Assembly (NCBI GenBank): GCA_008330645.1
Contig: VLTN01000003.1
Location: 868,001 to 932,000 of the forward strand
Reading direction: 5' to 3'
Source of the DNA: Cafeteria roenbergensis
Taxonomy: Eukaryota > Sar > Bigyra > Bicosoecida > Cafeteriaceae
DNA length: 64,000 nt
Shown here piece by piece: positions 30,601 to 40,200 of this stretch. Position numbers and translations under genes: made by a program. The notes below the pieces were generated by a model. That model was not told where the DNA came from, did not search any database, and was given only the letters and a program-made list of their open reading frames with translations. The first letter of the stretch is position 1; the number at the start of each line of letters is the position of its first letter.

Positions 30601-30701
30601 CCTCTGAGCGCGGCGAACGCCTTGCTCAGCAGCGCGTGCCGGTGCCATCCCGCAGCGAGGACCTCGTGGTCCCACCCTTGGCCCCAAGTGCCCACCTCCA
30701 T
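27681..30701 (-). CDS. Sfi1-like centrin-binding repeat protein (short)
   Basis: The protein has 1006 residues from the ATG at 30701, without introns. From about residue 20 to 640 it repeats a helical unit of 33 residues with a Trp anchor in patterns such as LRRWR, ALQQWHSEA, CLRRWRSVA and ALRRWRALA; spacing measured between two adjacent Trp is 33. That is the Sfi1 repeat pattern, known to bind centrin along a long helix at spindle poles, centrioles and basal bodies. About 18-19 repeats fit. The stretch 650-900 is Ser/Ala/Pro-rich and disordered, including a poly-Ala run. Residues about 917-1006 form a leucine-rich coiled coil (VQLLRLREASAAAEQQLAEA), possibly for dimerisation. The composition is extremely Arg/Ala-rich. 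It is divergent from the long Sfi1-like gene. An additional upstream exon cannot be excluded. Confidence 0.75.
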   Translation of the reverse strand: MEVGTWGQGWDHEVLAAGWHRHALLSKAFAALRGGCTAEREERRLCGVADEHWRLGRLQSGVVRWAVAAAASATLRSRERQCRARVASRRCAAALARWRDRVEGSHRLREAACVTRPVGRRLQLRASLQLWRRRSRQQGQLRQAASAAEAARHRALLARGLRRWRARAALEATRHRAGQAVSAQRRRRRLSAALQQWHSEACRARLWERQRQRAAAAVGALRVRLAARRWRAVVAQRRSLREVAAQAADAIRLGRVSAAVRRWAAAAAHRRRLRCCALAAAGALESRRARCCLRRWRSVARTRLRLRQRRGVLAAALRCWRAERDRRVAQRAVALAAGAAARQRRLRQLFGAWAAGTPAAARQNRGEELACSFHCHSLQFRALRWWRRRALQGRHWAQREAGAARRLRLIRAARALRRWRALAHRSPLWSRAGALGRAARKRRALRRLGLAVAARKRDARMRAAVLRAKGRALLRAWALRAAMLRDGRQSRALARRAVAARWRSGACKRALDRWRAAAERAEGRRRQAGAATAALRQLVVCRAVRRWRQCAAARRRARLSSLRAARFDFARRCLAAIAAWREMARALRRRRERGTLAQRFRDSSLQRRALSAWAAAALSRRARAQRWAQAFLQAERGAAQRCPEAGCGPVAGAAASGARARGGECGAVAASPRDLRNLRGGDGFELPQDSRPAPNPLDGRPAGEGCEAGGGATLSSFSRPALPPSPLLQPAAPPPSTSSSCAAGSRFDAALRAIDEAVESLGTHREGAAQADFQSGVAGWGRRASPRSVAPVASVGSSRSRWRAARQLPSFGAEQQRPTAQHPPATARGRLQTEAGVEAGRVSAAALAESVPGRCTETSTAAAAAAAAAGEGAPAGDGAAQSSPSATPSAPRRAPRVPGWMGQSGSAGSSGPRGAARTSVQAARLRELHEAAARQVQLLRLREASAAAEQQLAEAKSLTTAVAALRQAGAPASVIEPIVARLDELGPKLGPARDQVEALRRALGQQ
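28850..30640 (-). repeat. Degenerate 99-bp coding repeat array (Sfi1 type)
   Basis: DNA coding for about 18-19 Sfi1-type repeats of 33 residues in the short protein. Units are diverged and recognised by Trp spacing rather than DNA identity. Confidence 0.7.
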
Positions 30702-31287
30702 TGGGGCGCGCGAGCCGGATCCGGCCAGCGCCTAGGAGAGCGCCAGAGCGCTCGGGCTTGGTGCCCCCCCCCCCCCCAATGCTCCCCTCCTCCCCCCCCG
30801 CTCCACTCGGAAAACGCGCGGCCCTGCAACCGCGGCTGGCGCGCGCGGACCTCCGAGCCCCTCGCGCCCCCTGCACGCATGCACGGGGCCGGGATGCGCC
30901 GAGTGGCGGAAGGGCCACCGTTTCCAGCGGTGCAGGCCGCGCGAGCGCCCGGATGGCCGCGGGAGGGCGGGCGGCCACGCCAACACTCAGTTCAAGCCGC
31001 GGGCTCTGCAGCCGGAGCCGCGGCAGAGCCACGATCTGGCGGCCGTTGCCTTGCCGGACGACGGAGGGGCGAGCGTCTCCGCAACTGGGCGCGGCAGCCG
31101 GCTCGCGGCAGCGCAGCACCCGCGCCCCCCCGGCCCGCTGGCTCCGCAGCCGCGGCTGCTGGACGCTCCGCCCCTGCTGCCGGTGTCGAGTGGCCACGGG
31201 CGCCAGTGAGAGGGCGAGGCCGAGCACTGCGGCACGCACCACTTGCCCAACTGCTGCTCCGCCCGCCAGCCCGCGCGCCGCTCTCGC
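30702..31287. promoter_or_regulatory. Divergent promoter region between two Sfi1-like genes
   Basis: A 586-base interval lies between the two start codons. It contains a pyrimidine-rich block with C-runs at about 30764-30810 and is otherwise GC-rich. Shared regulation of the two related genes is plausible but not shown by any recognised site. Confidence 0.45.
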
Positions 31288-34200
31288 ATGGACGTCGCGG
31301 CCGAAGCTGCGGCCCTCGCGGGCGCCGGCGAGGCAGCTGCGCCATTCTCGGGCAGCGAGCTGCGCCTGCTCGGAGAGATCGTGCGCGATGCCTACAAGCG
31401 GCAGGGGCCGAGATCACCTCTGTCGCCCAGCGACCCGTCCGCTTCGGGCCGCGCGGCCGGCCCTCCCGGCCCGGGAGGGGAGCTGCTGCTCCTGACCGTG
31501 CTCCGAAGCTACGCGGCAGTGCTTGCGCGGCACGGCCTGGACGCCAGCCAGGACACCTTCTTTTACAAGACAATCTTGGAGCTCTCGTTGCGGCCCGAGA
31601 CTGACTGGTGGCACAGGCTCGACGCCGAGGCCAAGCGGCGTTCAGAGCTGATGTCAGGAACGCCCTTGCTGCAGGACAAGGCCCGCCGGGGCGGCCGCGG
31701 CTCTGTGGCAAGCGGCCCGAGCGCCCAGCCCTGGCTGCACTCGCCGGCGGCCCCTCCAGGCGTGCACGGACCAGCGACGCGCAGCCGCAGCGCCAGCGGG
31801 GCCGGCAGCAGCGCCGATGCGGCTGGAGCGAGCCCCCACCCCGCCCGAGCCCCGCACGCTGCTGCAGGCTTGCACGCGACAGAGCGGCTCCTGCTCTCGC
31901 ACCTGGAGGCCGCCTCGCTCAGGGACACCGGCACATCGATGACGCCTCTCCCGGGCGACGAGGCTGAGGGACAGGCCCCCGAGTCGCTGGCGGCATCTGT
32001 TGCTGCCGGCCGGCCGCCGCGCCCGCCTGCCGGCTCGGGCCCGACGCGTGGCGTGGCTGCCAGCGCCCCCAACAGCCATCACCACCACCACCACCAAGAC
32101 CGACATGCCGACCCAGACGCCTTTACCCCGGGCAGGGCGGCCGGCAGCGCGGGTCACGACTGGGCCGCGGACTGGCAGCGCTCCGGCACCGACCCATCGT
32201 CGGCCGCCATGTCGACCCCTGGCGCGTCCCTGCAGCCCCCGGCGCTGCCTGCCAGCCGCCACGACGCCGATGACCACGCCGACCCCCGCCTCACCCCGTC
32301 CCGCGGCCCCAGCGGTGCCGTGAGCCTCTCGGACCCTCGAAACTACCCCGAGATCCGCGTGGCGTCCCGCGCCTTCAGGGCGTGGCGCAGGGCGGCGGCG
32401 CGCGGGAGGGAGGCACGCCTGGCAGCCGAGCGGCTGGTCCAGCAACGCTTCGACTCCTACTTCCAGGTGCAGCGCGCCCGCCGCACCCGGGCCGTCTTCG
32501 ACGCCTGGGCCGACGCCGCCGCCGAGAACACTCTGGCCCGGCGGCGCGTCGCTCGCGCGCTCATGTTCTGGCAGAACCGCACCGTTGCCAGGGCGTTTGA
32601 GGCCTGGCACGGCGCCGCCGCGAGCCGGGCGAGACCGTCGCTGGAGGCGCCCGCGCAGGTGCGCACCCTGCTGCGGTGGATCGCGGTGTCGCTGCCGGAC
32701 AAGGGGGAGCGCTGGATGGCGACGAGGCTGAAGGACGTGCTCGGCGTGGGGGGCGACAGGGACGGGGCCGAGAGCGGGTCGGAAGACAGCGAGGCCGGAG
32801 GCGCGAGCTCCATGGCCGGCCCGCAGCCCGGGAGGGCAGCGTCGGTGCTCCGCGGGGGCGGAAGCATCGCCGCCTCCCGCGCAGGCTCGGTGCGCGGCGG
32901 CGGCGGGGGGCGCTCCCTGCCCGTCGCTCGTGGGTCCGGGTCGGCCAGCCCGTGGGCAGCCCTCGGGCTGGACCCGGAGGCGGCGCGGCGCGTGGAGCAC
33001 CTCCGCTGCTCCGTCCTGCGCCGCATCATGCCCCTGCCCCACCGCCTGCCCCTGCTTCAGCAGGCCACCGCTGTCCTCGACTCCCACACCCTCGTGTCCG
33101 TGTGGGCGGCGTGGAAGCGAGACGCGCAGCGCACCGCCATGGCCCGCCGCCACGCCCGCCGCACGGCCCTGGGCCGGGCCTTTGCCCACATGCGCGCGCG
33201 GACGGAGGTCTCGCGGACGATCAAGGAGCGCTTCGCCGAGGCGGTCGGGTTCGCGGACGCCGGGCTCAAGGCGCGCATGCTCCGAAAGTGGGCCAGGGCC
33301 ACGTTGCTGGGACGCTCGGACAAGGAGCTGCGCAGCCGCCTGGCCAAGCGCACTACAGCGCGGGTGCTGGTCTCCTGGCACCGCGCCTACGTGGTGCGCC
33401 ACGCGGCGCGCATCTCCTTCGGCCGCATGATCTCGCTCCGCTTCTTCAGGCGATGGGCCGTCGTGGCGCACGAGCAGCACGTTCTCAAGCGCGTCACCGC
33501 TGCGTGGACCAGCCGCCGCGCCGCCGCTGCCCTCCGCTCGTGGCAGGCCGGCATGGCGGCGGCCAGGGAGCGCGACGCCTTCCTGGCGACCAAGGTGGCG
33601 ACGCTGCGCAGGCGGTCCGTGTTCCGCCGCTGGACGACGGCCCTGGAGCAGCAGCGCAAGATCCGCCGCTGCATCGTCATGCTTCGCTGGCGCACGGGCG
33701 CGCGCGTGTTTGCGGCGTGGAAGGGCGAGACGGAGGGCGCGCGCCGCCTGCGCAAGCTCGAGGCGACCCAGGAGGCCCGGCGGAACAAGTTCGCCGCCGT
33801 GAGGGCCCTTCGGGCGTGGAAGGTCGCGTATGCCCGCCGAGTGGGCGGCCGGCGCATCATGGCGCGCTGGACCATGCGGACGGCAACCCAAGCCATGACC
33901 TCTTGGAAGGCCTTCACCGCTGCGCAGAGGGCCCACAAGCAGGGGATCGCCCTGGCGGTCGCCCGCATGCGCAACCTCCGCCTCGCCAGCGCCTTCGCCG
34001 GCTTCGCTGCGCGCGTGGAGGAGCACCGCCAGGCGAGGCTGGCAATGCAGCGCGCGCTGGCGTTCATCACGCAGCGCTCCAAGGCATCGGCATTCGCGTC
34101 CTGGGCAGACTTTGCGGCCGACAGCAAGCGGGCGCGTGAGGCCGGGGAGCGCGCCGTGAGGCGCTGGCGCAACGCCTCGCTGCTCCGCGCCCTCAAGCGC

Positions 34201-37200
34201 TGGCGGGAGTCGGCAGCGCAGGCCAGGCACTCGCGCCACCTCGCCGCCCGCTTCCTCGCCGTGTGGAACAACGCCGCCGCGGCCGCGTGCTTCCGCTCCT
34301 GGACGGCGTACACGCGCCAGGCCCTGGAGGAGAAGGCGCTGATCCTGCGCTGCGTCAAGCGGATCCAGTCCGCCCGCTCGGGCGCGGCACTGCGCACGTG
34401 GGTCGCGTGGGCCCGGGCTCGCGCCGAGCGCCGCCGCCGCCTCCGCATCGTCGTCGCCCGCATTCGCAACTCCACGCTCGTTACCGTGTGGAACGCATGG
34501 CGCAGCGACGCCCGCGAGAGCAAGAACCTGCGGAACAGGACGGCGGCCCTCGCGGCACGGTTCCGCAACGCAAGGGCGTACGCGTCGCTCCTGCGCTGGC
34601 GCGACGTGGCGCAGTCCCGAAGCCAGGCCCGCCGCGCGATGTTTCGCGCCGTTTCCGCGTTCCGGAACCAGCGCTTGTCCGGCGGCCTGAGGGCCTGGCG
34701 AGAGGCCACGGCCGAGCGCCGCGGCATTCGGGAGAGAGCCCGGAGGCTCGTGGCCCGTTGGCGAGGGGCCCGCCAGCTGTCTGCGCTGCAGCAGTGGGTG
34801 CACTGGTCGCGCTCGCGGGTCCACCGCCGCGAGGCTGCCCGTGTGGTCGTGCGCCGCATGCAGCAGGCCAACGTAGCCGCGGGCCTCCGCCGGTGGGTCG
34901 AGTTTGCGGAGCGCCGTCGGGAGACGCGGGAGCGAATGCGCGGAGTGGTGCGCCGGCTGCGGCTGGCGCAGGCCGGGATGGCCATCGCTCGCTGGCGCGC
35001 CGTGTGCGACGAGCGGCACCGCCAGCGGGAGGTGCTGCGCTCCGCTGCCTTTCGCATGCTGCACATTCGCACGGGCATGGCCCTGCGAACCTGGCTCGAC
35101 GTGGTCGCGTCCCGCCGGGAGGCGCGCGAGCGGCTCCGCTCCATGGCACGCACCCTCTTGCATGCCAAGTCGGCCATGGCCCTCCGCACCTGGAGGCAGA
35201 CCACCCGCGACCGCATCGCCAACCGCGAGCAGCTGCGCGTCGTGGTCCGCCGCATGCAGGCGGCCGGCGCGGTGCGGGCACTTCGGCGCTGGCGCAACGC
35301 TGCGCACGAGCGCATCGCGACGAAGGAGTCGCTGCGCCGCGTCGTTGCCGCCTTCCGCTCCGGGAAGGTGCTTCGGGCCATCAGGCGCTGGCGCGATGCC
35401 ACGGAGGAGGCGGCGGCGACTCGCGGCCGCCTCATGGCCGTTGCGCTGCGCCTGCGAAACGCAAGGGCGTCGCGAGCCGTGACGCACTGGCGCACCATCG
35501 CCCGCGGAGCCGCCCACCAGCGGTCCATGGTGCGCGTGGCCGTTGCGCGGTTCCGCATGGCCACCGCGGGCCGGGCGTTCGACACGTGGCGCTCCAACCT
35601 GTCCGAGCTGAAGGAGCAGCGCCTGGTCCTCTCGCGCGCCGCCGCCTTTCTGCGGAACCGCACGGCCGCCTCGGCCTTCCGCACGTGGAAGTTCGTCGTC
35701 CGCGACACGGTCCACCAGCGGGAGGTCGCGCACCGCGTGGGCGCTCGCCTGCTCAACTGGCGAGCGGCCAGGGGCCTCTCCACGTGGCGGCAGCGAGTGG
35801 CGGACAAGGTTGCTCGCCGGAACGCGGCGCGGCGAGTGATGGTCCGCTGGCAGAACCAGCGCGTCGTCGGGGCCATCGCGACGTGGCGCGAGCGGGCAAC
35901 CCACCGAAGGCACGTCCGAGAGGTTGTCGCTCGCTGCATGCGTCGCTTGCGCATGCGCACTGCGGCGAGCGCCTTTGCGAGCTGGGCTGCGACCGCGAAG
36001 GAGGGCGCCAGGCGCAAGGAGCTCGCTGACCGCTTCGTGAGGCGGGCGCTCAACGCGCGGCTCACCGCGGCGCTCGTCAGGTGGCACGAGCGCGTGCAGG
36101 CGATCCAGCACAACCGCAGCATCATGGCCGCCTCCGTCCGGCGGTTCACGATGCACGCGCAGGGGCGGGCTCTGCGGCGCTGGATTGAGGTGCTGGAGGA
36201 GCGCAAGGAGGCCCGACGCAACGCACGGGTCGCCCTGCAGTGGTGGACCGGCAGCTCGCTTCGCCGCTGCTTCGCGGCGCTCGCGCAGAACCGCACCCAC
36301 GGGCTGCAGCTGCGCCTCCGCATGCACGCCGCGGTTGCTCGCTTCCGCAACGCCGCCGCGGCCAGGGCCTTTGCGACGTGGCGCTGCAACGCCCAGGAGG
36401 CCAAGCGCCGACGGGAGGGCATGGCGCGGGCGCTGGCGCGCTGGCAAATGATCACCATCGCCGCCTCCTTCAGCCGGTGGACGGCTCACGTGGAGGCGCG
36501 GCGCCGCGCCCGCCTCATCATCCACCGCATGCGAGTCGCGAGGCAGGCCGCTGCCTGGGAGCAGTGGCGCGCAGCAACGGCGCAGCACCGCGAGGCCGAG
36601 GAGGCAGCGCAGCAGCGCGCCGCGCGGGCGCTGGCCTTCTGGACCAACGGGCACCTCGCCCGCGTGTTCGGGGCGTGGCGCGCGCATACGGAGCACCGCC
36701 GCTCGCTCCTGGACCGGGGCAACGCCGTGGCGGCGATGCGCTCCCGCCGCCTGGGCAGCCGCGCCTGGCGCGGGTGGCGCATCGCCTGCCACACGGAGGC
36801 GCTTCACCGCGCCGCGCTGCTGCGGCGGCTGCTGCGGGAGTGGCGCGCCGGGGCCAGGATGGAGGCCAAGGACCGCCACGACGTGGCGGTGTTCGACGCC
36901 CGCGTGGAGGCTGCCGGCGCCGGGGCCTTCCCGCTCGTCCGCGCGGCTGGGATGCGCTGGGCCAACCTCGAGGCCGGCAGAGCGTTCAGCTCCCTGGCCC
37001 TCTTCGCCCGGATGCGCCGCGTCAGGCAAATCAAGAACCTCATGGCGCGCCACCACCACCACCGCGCGGTGGCCGCCTCGGCCTGGGCGGGCTGGAAGCG
37101 GTTCGTCCTCCTGCGGCGCGAGGCCCGCGCCGCCCGCCACTACTACTACGAGCGGCTTCGCGACCGGACCTTCCGAAACTGGCACCGCGTGGCGGTCGGC

Positions 37201-40200
37201 CAGCGGTGCGAGCGGGAGCGCTTCGCCGTGTTGGAGCAGTCCGCCGCGCTCGAGGCGCTGCGCCGGCTGCGCCAGCGCGCCTTCGTCGCCTGGGCCGGGC
37301 ACTACGTCAGGACCAAGGTGGCCAGGGCCCACGCCGCGGAGCGAATCTTGCGGGCGGACTCCGCACTCATGAGGGACGTCCTCCTCGCCTGGAGCCGGGC
37401 GGCTTCGGACGAGCGGCGCAGGCGCGCAGGGGTGGAGGCGATACTCGGCCGGTCGCAGTCGGCCAACCTGGCGCTGCGCTTCCGCTTCTGGAGGGACCGT
37501 GCTCGGGAGGCGAAGAGGCACCGCGTGCTTGCAAACTCCTTCTTCGCGACGAGCGCTCGTTCCCGCGCCCTCTCCCACTGGCGCATGACGACGCGCGTGC
37601 GCCGCTGGACCCGCGACTCGGCCGCCAAGGTGAAGATGCTCCGGGCGGCGCTGTCGAGCAAGTCGGTGGGGCGCGTCTTCGCCGAGTGGCGCGAATACGC
37701 TCGCAAGCGCGCGGCGGCCGAGAGGCTGCGCCGCACCCTCCTCGTGCGCAACCTGCAGCCAGCAGTGTTCCGGGCGTGGCGAGCGCAGGCGCACCGCTCC
37801 AGGCTGAGCAAGAGCGAAGCCGTCGCCTTCGCCGCCCGCCTGGTCATGGGCTCGAAGCGGCGGTGCTTCGAGGCGCTGCGGGAGCACGCGGCCGAAGAGC
37901 GGCGGATTCGCGGGGCCATGGAGACGGTGGTCAGGCGCTGGCAGCAGCGCCGCCTCACGGCGGGCATCGCGCGGTGGAGGGAGCGCGCCCAGGAGCGCGC
38001 CGAGCGGCGCCAACTGCTGATGAGGGCGGTGGTGCGCATGCGCCGCGCGAGCGCAGTGCGCGCCCTCACCCGCTGGCGGCAGTGGAGCGCCACGCGCGCC
38101 GAGCGCAGGAACGTCGCGATCGGCTTCCTTCGCCGTCTCCGGCACGCCAAGGCGCACGCCGCGATCCTTCGCTGGCAGGCGCAGGCGCAGTCGGTGGCCC
38201 TCAACCGGCGAGCCCTCGCGCGCGCCGTGCAGCGCATGCGCCAGGCCAAGGCCGTGCAGTCGCTGGTGCGGTGGCGCGAGTGGTCATCTTCCCGCCGCGC
38301 CCGCAGGGTCGCCGCGACTCGCGTTGTGCAGCGCTTTCGCAACGGGTGCCTCGCCGCGGGCCTCAGCCGATGGAGGGAGGAGGCCGCCGCTCGCAAGCTC
38401 GCCCGCCAGCGCATGGCCCGCGCAGTGCAGCGCATGCTCCATTCGGGCGCCGTCAGGGCGCTGCGCGTGTGGAAGGAGCGGGCAGCGGAGGCGGCCGGGC
38501 AGCGCCAGGCGGCCATGCGCGTCGTCCTCCGCATGCGGCACCAGCAGACGGGCAGAGCACTGCGCCGGTGGCTGGACGTGACCAAGCAGCGCATCGCCCA
38601 CCGGGATGCCGTGCGTCGCGCCGTCGCCGTGTGGCGCCAGAGCCTCGTCGCGCGAGCGTTCGCCACCCTGCGCTCCGGCTGCATCGCGCAGCAGGAGGAG
38701 CAGGCGCGGGCGCTGCGCCGCCAGGAGGCCGTTGAGCAGCTCCTCAAGCGGGCTCTTGGCAACACGCTGCAGTCTGCGTTCGGCTCGTGGAAGACCGGCT
38801 TCGAGTGGCGCAAGCGGGTGAAGACCTCTCTCGGGCGGATCGTGGCCGTCATGCGGGGCCACACCGCGGCCAAGACCTTCTACGCGCTGCGGGACCACGC
38901 CAAGGAGCAACAGGCGGAGCGGCGCGCCCACCACTTCGCGGCGCGCTTGCTGTACGGCAAGGCATTCGCTCGTATGCGGGAGCACGCGAGGGTGCGCCGG
39001 CTTGCACGCAGGGCCGCGGCCCGCATCCGCTCCGTGCGTCTGTGGCGCGGCCTCTCGGAGTGGAGGCGCTTCCGCGTGGCCAAGCGCGTTGCCCGCATGA
39101 TCAGAGGCCGCGACAGCGACCGGGCAGTCATGGCCTTCCAGCAGTGGCGGAGCAACGCGCACTTCGCCAAGCGCCTCCGGGTCTGCAAGCTGCGCGCCGC
39201 CCAGCGGCTGACCAACGGCACGCTGACGCACGCCTTCCTGCGCTGGAGCGCGGCCGTGCAAGTCCGCAAGGCGATCCAGGCGCTGGCGGGCAGGTCTCGG
39301 GGGCAGATCCTGCAGGAGCGGTTCACGCTGTGGAAGCGCCACGCGGACCGGAGCCGCACCCTGCGAACCGCCGCCGACCTCGTGCGAACCAGCATGGGCG
39401 CCATGACGACGCGGTCCGCCTGGGGCCGCTGGCGAAAGGCCTTCATTGCTACCCGCCGGGGCCGCGCTGTGGTGCTGTCGCGCGCACTCAGCGCGCTGCG
39501 GGGCAACGCCCTCGCCGAGCGCGCCGAGCGGCACAGGGGCGCGGTCGCGGCGGCCCACGTCCTCAGGGGCCAGTACCACCGCGCCTTCCTGGGCTGGGCG
39601 GCCTACGCGAGCCGCGCAAGGCTCTACCGGCTCGAGCTGCGCAGGGAGCAAATGGTGCGGCTGCACATCGCCCGGCGGCAGGAGCGCGCGAGGGAGCGCG
39701 CCATCAGCTCGACCTTTGCCGTGTGGAAGCTGCGAGTCTCGCTTGCAGTGCGTTGCCGGGGGCTGGCCCGCCGCTGCTCCATCGCCGGGGTGGGCCGCCG
39801 GTGCTTCGCCGCCCTGGCCGCCAACCGCCGGGAGTCGCTGGCACGCAAGGCCCGCGCTCTCGAGGCTGCTCGCCGCGGAGACTTGGCGACGCAGCGCCGG
39901 GCCCTCGCGTCCTGGTCGCGAGCGGTGCGCGTGATCCGCATCCAGCGCGACGCGCTTGGCCGAGGCGACCGCTCGCTCATGAAGCGTGTCTGGGCGCGGT
40001 GGGCCCAGGCGGCCCACTTTGACGCGGATGCGAGGCAGAAGGCTGAGCCGGTGGTGCGGCGTCTGGCTGCGCTCAGCTCCTCACGCCGCAAGGCGGAGCT
40101 CTTCGCTCGTTGGAAGCAGCACGTTGCCGTGTCAGTCGCTGTCCGCGACGCGCCCCATCGTGCCGCGCGCCGCCTCCTCCGCCGCTGGCACGCCACCGCC

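Noticed and set aside
32076-32097. Run of histidine codons resembling a His6 tag or vector sequence
   Set aside because: It lies inside a natural low-complexity stretch of the Sfi1-like protein with no vector sequence around it.
31654-38157. Very long open frame on the minus strand opposite the Sfi1 array (over 2000 codons)
   Set aside because: It is the mirror of a GC-rich, Arg/Ala-coding repeat gene; the translation has no domain and low-complexity composition, while the plus frame has the regular 33-residue Sfi1 pattern.
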